A stretch of DNA of 20,465 nt from JANWJE01 sp044326545. GTDB taxonomy: Bacteria; Chlamydiota; Chlamydiia; Chlamydiales; Parachlamydiaceae. The position numbers and the translations under genes are program-made. Position 1 is the first letter of the stretch. Each line of letters starts with the position of its first letter. Shown here piece by piece: positions 1 through 6,055 of this stretch. Where the stretch lies: the NCBI GenBank assembly GCA_044326545.1, contig JBIRBM010000033.1, positions 1-20,465 on the forward strand, read 5' to 3'. A model generated the notes under the pieces. It was not told the origin of the DNA. It did not search any database and was given only the letters and a program-made list of their open reading frames with translations.

Positions 1-218
1 TTATCCTTAGGAAGCGGGCTATAATTGAAACTGTAAATGATCAATTAAAAAATATTTCTCAAATTGAGCATACACGTCATAGAAGTGCCGGGAATTTTTT
101 GATCAATCTATTGGCTGGTATTGCAGCTTATACTCATCAACAGAAAAAGCCCTCGATAAAGATAGCAGAGCAAGATCGCCTGTTATTAATGGTTGCGTAA
201 AAAACTCCAAACTCAGGT
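1..218 (+). mobile_element. Right end of an IS982-like insertion sequence
   Basis: After the transposase stop the sequence reads CAAACTCAGGT (208-218). IS982-family elements are known to end in ACC/GGT with a short terminal inverted repeat, so the element probably ends near T218. The matching left end and the target-site duplication lie outside the window, so the boundary is inferred. The adjacent bases 218-220 are the stop codon of dapA on the minus strand, so the insertion abuts or slightly alters the 3' end of dapA. Confidence 0.55.
3..200 (+). CDS. IS982-family transposase, C-terminal fragment (5' part outside window)
   Basis: An open frame enters from the left edge and stops at the TAA at 198-200. 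Its 65 readable residues include RKRAIIETVNDQLKN, then a QIEHTRHRS segment, then NFLINLLAGIAAYTHQQKKPS. I recognise this as the C-terminal end of IS982-type DDE transposases, which catalyse cut-and-paste movement of the element. The late catalytic acidic region (I-E-T-V/I-x-D-Q-L-K) is present. The N-terminal part lies outside the window, so I cannot tell whether the transposase is intact. There is no frameshift or internal stop in the visible part. The family assignment is from motif recognition, without a search. Confidence 0.75.
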   Translation: MLRKRAIIETVNDQLKNISQIEHTRHRSAGNFLINLLAGIAAYTHQQKKPSIKIAEQDRLLLMVA

Positions 219-1132
219 TAAATTAAAAGAGATGATAGCCAAGAGTGAGGGATTGAATTGACAACCTGCTTGATCATTTCTAAGTGAGGAGGGCTTAAGT
301 TGCATAAAGGGAGGCGGCAGGGGCCTGCCGCCATTCCGCACTCATGCATTGCCGCTTTGATAGGGATCGGATTCGTTTCAATGAAATTTGATTTTAAAAA
401 AGGCAAGAGGGTGTAGTGCCAATTGCGAGCCGATTCAAAATCTCCATTCAAAGCGGATTGGGTAAGAGCTCTCATCGGTCCGGGCAAAAGATTGCTTGCG
501 ACAGAAATCACTCCTTGTCCTCCAAGGGCTATAACAGGAAGTGTTAATGCATCATCACCCGAAAGAACCGAGAACGCTGGTTTGTTTTTTCGCGCCATCT
601 CAATGACATCCGAAATTTGTGAGATATTCCCTGAAGCCTCTTTAATTCCAATGATTGAAGGATGAACAATAAGTCGTTGTAGAGTGTCTGTTTGGATATT
701 TTGCCCGGTTCTTCCTGGGATATTGTATAAGCAGATAGGAAAGGAGACTGCCTGGCAAATGGCAGAGAAATGTTTGAAAATTCCTTCCTGGGTGGGTCGA
801 TTATAGTAAGGCGTCACAATTAAAGCTGCATCGGCACCGATCTCTTTTGCCCGCTTCGTCGCTGTAATCGTTGTCTCAGTTGAATAGGTCCCCGTCCCGA
901 CAATAATTGTCGCCTTTCCTTTCAATTCTTCGACTGCAATTTGGATGACAGCTTCTTTTTCATCAGGTCTTAATGTGGGGGCTTCGCCTGTTGTTCCTAG
1001 GATCACAACACCCTTCACTTCGTGAAGCAGCTGATAGCGTAAGTTTAAGCGAAGTCCCTCCTCGTCAAGTTGCCCCTCTGCATTAAACGGCGTGATGATC
1101 GCAGTGTAAAGTCCTGTTAATTCTTTAATCAC
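218..1132 (-). CDS. dapA: 4-hydroxy-tetrahydrodipicolinate synthase
   Basis: Condenses pyruvate with aspartate semialdehyde in the cytosol, the first committed step to diaminopimelate and lysine. The 304 residues carry the family signatures in order: LGTTGEAPTL (the GTTGE pyruvate-site loop), PYYNRPTQEG, LYNIPGRTG with the catalytic Tyr, and IIGIKEASGN with the Schiff-base Lys. The NAL/DapA fold ends after the CRLPL segment. The start is GTG (1130-1132), supported by AAGGA upstream, and it overlaps the dapB stop by 8 nt, which implies translational coupling. The protein is about 10 residues longer than usual. The last few residues and the stop codon lie at the end of the neighbouring IS, so the native C-terminus may have been altered. 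It should still be functional, since no catalytic region is affected. Confidence 0.95.
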   Translation of the reverse strand: MIKELTGLYTAIITPFNAEGQLDEEGLRLNLRYQLLHEVKGVVILGTTGEAPTLRPDEKEAVIQIAVEELKGKATIIVGTGTYSTETTITATKRAKEIGADAALIVTPYYNRPTQEGIFKHFSAICQAVSFPICLYNIPGRTGQNIQTDTLQRLIVHPSIIGIKEASGNISQISDVIEMARKNKPAFSVLSGDDALTLPVIALGGQGVISVASNLLPGPMRALTQSALNGDFESARNWHYTLLPFLKSNFIETNPIPIKAAMHECGMAAGPCRLPLCNLSPPHLEMIKQVVNSIPHSWLSSLLI

Positions 1133-1826
1133 TGATTTCCAATCCTTGCATCATATCATCGAACGAGAAAAAACCTTGTTTGTGCAAAAGCCATTCGGCG
1201 GCTCGAATCGCTCCTTGGGCAAACCCCTCTCGGTTGCGTGCATCGTGTGTTAATGTGACTGTATCAACAGAGCTGTCAAAGATTAACGTATGACGACCGG
1301 GAAAAGATCCAGATCGCACACTTGAAAAACTAAAATTGCCAATTCTTGGCATTTTTCTTAATAATTCATCGCTTAATGATTGTGCTGTTCCTGAAGGACG
1401 ATCGATTTTTTTCTTGTGATGGTATTCTACTCCACAGACATCGTAATCCATCAAAGGTTCAAAAAGGGTGGCTGCATAAGCCACGATCTGTTTAAAAAGG
1501 TAGACTCCGATGGAAAAATTGGGGGCATATAAACACGATCCGCTCATTGTTTCGACCATTTTTTTTGCAATAGCCTCATCTTGATCCCATCCGGTTGTTC
1601 CAATGACTAATGGTTTGCCCATTTTTAAACAAAGTTCTAAATGAGGGAGGACACATGAGGGGGTGCTAAAATCGATTGCAAGATCTGCTTGAGCCAATTC
1701 ATTTTTCCGATCATGGGCGAGTCCTAAGTGTTGAGAGAATCGAGCAACGATGCAATGCCCTTTTGCATGAGCACTCTGCTCGAGCAAAGTTCCCATTTTA
1801 CCATATCCCAATAATGCGATTTTCAT
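1125..1826 (-). CDS. dapB: 4-hydroxy-tetrahydrodipicolinate reductase
   Basis: NAD(P)H-dependent reductase acting directly after DapA in diaminopimelate synthesis, in the cytosol. Visible motifs are the N-terminal Rossmann glycine motif GYGKMG, VIGTTGW (nucleotide/product contact), and the catalytic block EYHHKKKIDRPSGTA with its paired His and Lys, followed by SVRSGSFPGRHTLIF. At 233 residues it is a little shorter than the roughly 240-270 common elsewhere, but no motif is missing. The ATG overlaps the stop of the upstream phospholipase-D-like gene (ATGA, 4 nt), and its own stop overlaps the dapA start, so the four genes read as one operon. The classical partners asd, lysC and dapL are not in the window; the IS at the left edge may mark where the cluster was interrupted. 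Confidence 0.95.
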   Translation of the reverse strand: MKIALLGYGKMGTLLEQSAHAKGHCIVARFSQHLGLAHDRKNELAQADLAIDFSTPSCVLPHLELCLKMGKPLVIGTTGWDQDEAIAKKMVETMSGSCLYAPNFSIGVYLFKQIVAYAATLFEPLMDYDVCGVEYHHKKKIDRPSGTAQSLSDELLRKMPRIGNFSFSSVRSGSFPGRHTLIFDSSVDTVTLTHDARNREGFAQGAIRAAEWLLHKQGFFSFDDMMQGLEISD

Positions 1827-2995
1827 ACATTTGCTTCCTTAATCAGGATTGGATTCCATTGACATTCGACATGTTGAGAGAGGGGGTATCGATCTTGATC
1901 AGATTTTTCCGGATGGATAGAGGGGGATGCAGGATGTAAAACCTCAGACCCTTTTAGGATGGCCTTCCATAATTTCTCTATCTTGACTTTTTGATTCGAT
2001 TTCAAGGGGTAAAGAACAGTGAAATAATCATCATTTTCTTCAAAAGCAGCGTGAGTCCAGTTGGTCGATCCGTTGATTAAGATTTCATCATCGATCACAG
2101 CTAATTTATGGTGCATCAGTTTGTTTCCGGTGCTCAAGTGAATTGGAATGTGATGCTTCTGAAGAAGTTTAACCACTGTAGTACTAGCCCCTTTTCCAGA
2201 GTAGCGGTCGATGACGATTTCAACGTCGATGCCTTTTTTTGCGGCAGCAATCACCTCTTGAGCCAAGTCTGGTCGTGTCCAAGTGAACATCGCAATTTTG
2301 ATGCTTTTTTTTGCCTGTCGGATCAGCTCAATTAGCCTTGCTACAGCACTGGGGTCATCCGGCAAAATCCATACTTCTAAATTCTGATTGTTAATCATCG
2401 CTTCTCGATGAAGAAGGGGAGTGTGGCTCCCTGTTTCATCCATGCTTTTTGCTCGCATGCTTAAAGCTTTAGCCAGAGCAGGATTGTCTATTGCCATCAC
2501 AAGATTTCCGTGAATATTTAAAGAGTTTGTCGTCATATTAGCCGATCCAAGCCACACTTGTTTATTGTCAATAATTAAAATTTTTTGGTGCATAAGGCCT
2601 TGGCCGAGGCTTTTAACGATAGAAGCCCTTGGAAGTCGATGGGAAATACCGGGAGAGGCTTTTGCATCAGCCACAATATAAACCGAGATTCCCGATTCGC
2701 TTTGCGCTTGCAACGCTTGAATGATTTGGGGGTCTGTCAACGCATAAATAATGAGGGTAATGGATTCTTTGGCATTATTGATTGCATGCTGAAAAAGATG
2801 GGTTAAGTCATCTTGTGTTTGATTTGAATATAATTCAATTGGAGTATTCGAAGAAGGGAGCGCTGTGGGCTCCCAGTTGTGGTGATAATGCTGAATGAGC
2901 TGAATAAACGCGAAGAAAAGCAATCCAATCAGACACGATAACCCTATTTTTTTTAGCACATGAGATAAAGGAGTGGAATTGAAATTTTGAACCAT
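1823..2995 (-). CDS. Membrane-anchored phospholipase D-like (double HKD) protein
   Basis: This 390-residue protein has one N-terminal hydrophobic segment (about residues 15-35), which suggests a signal anchor with the catalytic part outside the cytoplasm. Two PLD repeats follow. The first HKD motif is HQKILIID at 136-143 followed by GSAN. The second is HHKLAVIDD at 295-303 followed by GSTN. Both contain the His, Lys and Asp needed for the phosphohistidine mechanism, so the enzyme looks active. PLD-superfamily members may be lipases, cardiolipin synthases or nucleases, and the substrate cannot be read from the sequence. Chlamydiae are known to carry several PLD-like proteins. The start overlaps the recD2 stop (TAATG) and the end overlaps dapB (ATGA). 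Coupling to a DNA helicase makes a nuclease role conceivable, but a lipid substrate fits the membrane segment better. Confidence 0.88.
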   Translation of the reverse strand: MVQNFNSTPLSHVLKKIGLSCLIGLLFFAFIQLIQHYHHNWEPTALPSSNTPIELYSNQTQDDLTHLFQHAINNAKESITLIIYALTDPQIIQALQAQSESGISVYIVADAKASPGISHRLPRASIVKSLGQGLMHQKILIIDNKQVWLGSANMTTNSLNIHGNLVMAIDNPALAKALSMRAKSMDETGSHTPLLHREAMINNQNLEVWILPDDPSAVARLIELIRQAKKSIKIAMFTWTRPDLAQEVIAAAKKGIDVEIVIDRYSGKGASTTVVKLLQKHHIPIHLSTGNKLMHHKLAVIDDEILINGSTNWTHAAFEENDDYFTVLYPLKSNQKVKIEKLWKAILKGSEVLHPASPSIHPEKSDQDRYPLSQHVECQWNPILIKEANV

Positions 2996-5157
2996 TAGAT
3001 GAGTTCCATTAAAGCTTGTTTTAAACTCGTATGACGTTTTTGAACATCATCTTTTTTAACTGCAATCGCTAGGGCCTTTTTTGTTCCGACAAGGACGACC
3101 AGTTTTTTCCCTCTTGTTATTCCGGTGTAAAGCAAGTTGCGATGAAGGAGCATAAAATGGCTTGTATGAATGGGCATTACAACACATGGACATTCACTTC
3201 CTTGAAATTTATGAATGGAAATGGCGTACGCAAGAACCAATTCGTCTAAGTCACTGTAATCATAGAGAACATCCCGTTCTTCAAAACGGACAACGACTTG
3301 CTGTTCTTCTGGATCGATCTCTTGAATATAGCCAATATCTCCATTGAATACCTCTTTTTTATAATCATTGCGAATTTGCATGACTTTATCGCTTACTTGG
3401 AATTTATGGCCGGAACGCAAAAGAGCTGATTCTTTGGGGTTGAGCACTTGCTGCAGTGTTTGATTGAGATTTTCCGTTCCAATCATCCCTTTCTTCATCG
3501 GCGCTAGGACTTGTATATCTTCTGTGGGATGAAATCCATATCGATTCGGCAGCCGCTGTGCAACCAATTTTACAATTGTGTTCAATACTTCTTCGTTTTC
3601 TTCGCATTCCATAAAGAAAAAATCACTGTTTTGCCCATTGTATAATTGAGGAAATATTCCTTTATTAATTCTATGTGCATTTAAAATAATATGCGAGCCT
3701 TCTGCTTGACGAAAAATTTCGTTAAGAGTTGTGACGGGTAGACTTGAAGATCCGATCATATCTTTAAGAACGTTGCCTGGACCAACACTTGGCAATTGAT
3801 TGATATCGCCAACGAAAACGACACGAGCACGGTCTGGTAAAGCTTTTAGAACACTGTACATGAGAAATGTATCAATCATGCTTGCCTCGTCAATTATCAT
3901 CAGGTCGCATTCAAGAGGATTTTCACGATTGCGCTTAAACCCCCCTTTTTTGAAATCGAATTCTAAGAGACTATGGAGAGTGGAGGCTTTGTGTTTCGTG
4001 ATTTCACTCATCCGCTTGGCAGCTCGACCAGTAGGAGCTGCAAGAAGAATTTTATCGGTTAATTCATGCGTGATGGTTAAAATGGCGTTTGTAATCGTGC
4101 TCTTCCCTGTTCCCGGCCCCCCGGTAATAATATGTAATTTCCCGCTAATGGCGTGTTTGATCGCCTCTTTTTGCTTGAGAGCTAATTCAATATTCAGTTG
4201 CTCTTGCACCCATGCCAAAGCTTTTTCTTTATCGATCGTCCTTAAGGTGCTCCCTGCATTTTTCAAGCGTTTTATTTCTCGTGCAATTCCCATTTCGGCC
4301 ATAAATAAAGGTTTATGCCAAACAAATTGACGTTGTTTTCCCCGTTCGATTAAAAGTCTAAGTTCTATTCGCCCTTCTTCTTGGAGAATCAAGAGGCGAT
4401 CTTCAATTTGATGGGGGAGGACTTCCAATATTTTTTGACCTTCCAATAAAAACTCATCGACAGGGTAGCAAGCATGACCGTCACTTGAGAGTTGAGACAA
4501 AACGTATTCGATTCCAGCCTCTATTCGCTGAAAGCTGTCTTGCGGGATTCCCATTTTTTGAGCAAGAAGGTCTGCTGTTCGAAATCCGATTCCAAAAACA
4601 TCTCTTGCCAGAGCAAAAGGATTCTCTTTGACTTTAACGACGCTTTGATCACCATAGGTTTTGTAGATTTTTTGAGCGAAGGCGGGGCTTACACCATAGG
4701 TTTGAAGAAAAACCATCACATCTCGAATTGACTTTTGGTTTTGCCAACACGTTTTGATTTTTTCAATCCGCTTGGCTCCAAGCCCGGGAATTTCTAACAA
4801 TTTTTCAGCAGAATGCTCGATAATAAACAGGGTGTCTGTCCCAAATTTTTCGACAATTCGATGGGCATACTTTGGACCAATTCCTTTTATAAGGCCAGAT
4901 CCTAAGTATTTACGGATTCCGATTACGTCGGCTGGGGCTTCGACTTGAAAGGTGGAGACTTCAAACTGGCGGCCGTGGATAAGATGATTTTTCCAATCAC
5001 CAAAACAACGAATTGTTTCACCTGGCTGAATCCCTGGCATGAGGCCTACGACACAGCTTAAATTCTTCATTTTGGGCAGTTGAAGCTGAGCGACTGTGTA
5101 TCCATTTTCATTATTATGGAAGGTGATTCGTTCAATATATCCGCAAATTTGTTCCAT
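2995..5157 (-). CDS. recD2: RecD2-type ATP-dependent DNA helicase
   Basis: A 5'-3' superfamily 1B DNA helicase of 720 residues, involved in DNA repair without RecBC. An N-terminal OB-like region (residues 1-75) precedes helix-hairpin-helix segments (LIKGIGPKYA near 89-98, LEIPGLGAKRI near 121-131). The RecD2 N-terminal insertion is therefore present, which separates it from RecBCD-type RecD. Motor motifs are Walker A GGPGTGKST (346-354), APTGRAAKRM, Walker B IIDEAS (421-426), GDINQLPSVGPG, and in the C-terminal domain SIHKFQGSE (about 647-655) and LLYTGITRGKK. All are intact. It is the first gene of the four-gene minus-strand operon. A weak AAGAGAG lies upstream of the ATG. Chlamydial genomes are known to encode recD paralogues, and I cannot tell which one this is. 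Confidence 0.93.
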   Translation of the reverse strand: MEQICGYIERITFHNNENGYTVAQLQLPKMKNLSCVVGLMPGIQPGETIRCFGDWKNHLIHGRQFEVSTFQVEAPADVIGIRKYLGSGLIKGIGPKYAHRIVEKFGTDTLFIIEHSAEKLLEIPGLGAKRIEKIKTCWQNQKSIRDVMVFLQTYGVSPAFAQKIYKTYGDQSVVKVKENPFALARDVFGIGFRTADLLAQKMGIPQDSFQRIEAGIEYVLSQLSSDGHACYPVDEFLLEGQKILEVLPHQIEDRLLILQEEGRIELRLLIERGKQRQFVWHKPLFMAEMGIAREIKRLKNAGSTLRTIDKEKALAWVQEQLNIELALKQKEAIKHAISGKLHIITGGPGTGKSTITNAILTITHELTDKILLAAPTGRAAKRMSEITKHKASTLHSLLEFDFKKGGFKRNRENPLECDLMIIDEASMIDTFLMYSVLKALPDRARVVFVGDINQLPSVGPGNVLKDMIGSSSLPVTTLNEIFRQAEGSHIILNAHRINKGIFPQLYNGQNSDFFFMECEENEEVLNTIVKLVAQRLPNRYGFHPTEDIQVLAPMKKGMIGTENLNQTLQQVLNPKESALLRSGHKFQVSDKVMQIRNDYKKEVFNGDIGYIQEIDPEEQQVVVRFEERDVLYDYSDLDELVLAYAISIHKFQGSECPCVVMPIHTSHFMLLHRNLLYTGITRGKKLVVLVGTKKALAIAVKKDDVQKRHTSLKQALMELI

Positions 5158-5229
5158 ATCACTCTCTTAAGGCGCTACATTGTACCAAAAATAGAGAACG
5201 AAAACAAGGAGTTATCTCCATCACTCATC

Positions 5230-5655
5230 TTAAATACCAAGAGAGCGATTTGGGGTGAAGTGAACGCTCTCTTGCTCCTTAAGGTGAGTTTTTAATGTGT
5301 GATAAATCAGATTTAAGACAATGATTGTGCGGAGGGTCAACACACAACACATCATGTTTGATCCGATCAATTTGCGCTGTTGTAATTGATAGATGCCAGA
5401 AATGGTACTCACGACAATCACGATCACATGGATGATTTTCTTCTTTTTCTCGTTTTGAATGAGTGAATCTGCCATACACTGAAGAGCCGCTTCTGCTACA
5501 CCCCAACTAGTAAAAGCGCCGGCTAGTTGATAGGGAGGAAGGTTTGCGAATTTTCCATAAATATATCCTCCCAATCCGAACCCCACAGCAATGATTGGGG
5601 CTCCAATTAGATTTTCGGTTAATCCATGGATTAATCTCATGCCTACAGAGGTCAT
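5230..5655 (-). CDS. Small predicted membrane protein of unknown function
   Basis: A 141-residue protein that I do not recognise. It has about three hydrophobic segments: roughly residues 15-35 (APIIAVGFGLGGYIYG), 73-90 (IIHVIVIVVSTISGIY) and 100-120 (MMCCVLTLRTIIVLNLIY). A lysine cluster NEKKKK precedes the second. The glycine-rich first segment recalls small bacterial membrane proteins, but no family can be named. The ATG is well supported by AAGGA seven bases upstream and a plausible promoter further up. It ends 72 bases before recD2, on the same strand, so it could be co-transcribed with that operon. The last codons lie inside a perfect 10-bp inverted repeat. A second frame overlapping the same DNA on this strand lacks these supports and is ignored. 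Confidence 0.7.
   Translation of the reverse strand: MTSVGMRLIHGLTENLIGAPIIAVGFGLGGYIYGKFANLPPYQLAGAFTSWGVAEAALQCMADSLIQNEKKKKIIHVIVIVVSTISGIYQLQQRKLIGSNMMCCVLTLRTIIVLNLIYHTLKTHLKEQESVHFTPNRSLGI
5238..5274. repeat. Perfect 10-bp inverted repeat at the 3' end of the small membrane gene
   Basis: CAAGAGAGCG (5238-5247) and CGCTCTCTTG (5265-5274) are exact reverse complements, separated by 17 bases. They lie within the last codons of the 141-residue ORF. Neither side is followed by a T-run, so it is not a classical intrinsic terminator. It could be an attenuating or mRNA-stabilising hairpin between this gene and recD2. Confidence 0.5.
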
Positions 5656-5715
5656 AAATCATTCCTTATCATATTTTTTTATTAATTTTAATTTACGATA
5701 ATTGAAGTTTTTGAA

Positions 5716-5744
5716 ATTATATTTTTTTATACAGTATAAGTCTA
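5716..5744 (-). promoter_or_regulatory. Candidate sigma70-like promoter for the small membrane gene
   Basis: On the minus strand TAGACT (5744-5739, four of six matching TTGACA) is followed after 17 bases by a perfect TATAAT (5721-5716). The predicted transcript would start about 50 bases before the AAGGA and ATG of the 141-residue ORF. The region is very AT-rich, so a chance match is possible. Confidence 0.35.
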
Positions 5745-5808
5745 TTTGTTTTTATTGTTTTATTTTAAAAGATCTTATTAAGTTAAGGGTGTCTCTAGAA
5801 AGTTGATG

Positions 5809-5884
5809 ACTCACCTTAGGCACCAGGAGGTTTCACTTACTACGAATAGACGCTTGCTTTAAGGGGGTATCTTAAGTTAAACTC
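5809..5884 (+). repeat. Degenerate palindromic element, family 1, copy A
   Basis: The left end reads GACTCACCTTAGGCACCAGG (from 5808) and is identical over 22 bases to the left end of the element at 20204. The next stretch (TTTCACTTACTACGAATAGACG) aligns loosely with TTTCGCTTTAGCGCAAATAGCG of that copy. The right end (GTATCTTAAGTTAAACT, 5868-5884) is a decayed version of the expected GTGCGTAAGGTGAGT. It lies in the gap between the divergent small membrane gene and dnaG, and reads as an old copy. Confidence 0.6.
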
Positions 5885-5902
5885 CTTATTTCACGCACTC
5901 AA

Positions 5903-5958
5903 GTTCTGGCAAAAAGCGGCTGATAAAAGTTTTTATCGTCACGGTTTTGATGTGGAAC
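5903..5958. repeat. Imperfect palindrome upstream of dnaG
   Basis: The core GATAAAA (5922-5928) and TTTTATC (5931-5937) pair perfectly around a 2-base centre. The flanks GTTCTGGCAAAAAGCGGCT and, read from the other strand, GTTCCACATCAAAACCGTGAC are similar, which extends the symmetry to about 56 bp. It may be a decayed member of the palindrome families elsewhere in this window, or a regulatory hairpin. The rest of the gap from 5656 to 6055 holds repeat copy A, a repeat remnant at 6024-6052 and otherwise AT-rich DNA with no gene visible. Confidence 0.35.
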
Positions 5959-6023
5959 AAACATAGATTCATTCCCACTTAGAGCTTCAATGAGTCTATT
6001 TTCGAGCGTGTCTTAATTCTTAG

Positions 6024-6052
6024 CAAGCAAAGCAAGTTTCCAAAGAGATTCT
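6024..6052 (+). repeat. Terminal remnant of the family 2 palindrome, adjoining the dnaG start
   Basis: CAAGCAAAGCAAGTTTCC (6024-6041) is identical to bases 8449-8466, the right terminus of the 162-bp palindrome between the DCC and ABC-F genes. The following AAAGAGATTCT resembles GAAGAAGTCT there. The opposite arm is not clearly found. It ends 3 bases before the dnaG ATG, so the purine stretch AAAGAGA that may serve as the dnaG ribosome binding site belongs to the repeat. Confidence 0.5.
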
Positions 6053-6055
6053 AAT

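Noticed and set aside
423..665. Open frame on the plus strand opposite dapA
   Set aside because: It is antisense to a clear enzyme gene, has no ribosome binding site and matches no family; a shadow frame.
3800..4330. 176-codon plus-strand frame opposite recD2
   Set aside because: Antisense to the conserved Walker A/B region of RecD2; its length reflects constrained codons on the other strand.
5279..5506. Second minus-strand frame inside the 141-residue membrane gene
   Set aside because: It lacks a Shine-Dalgarno sequence and has unusual composition; the other frame has AAGGA, a promoter match and membrane segments.
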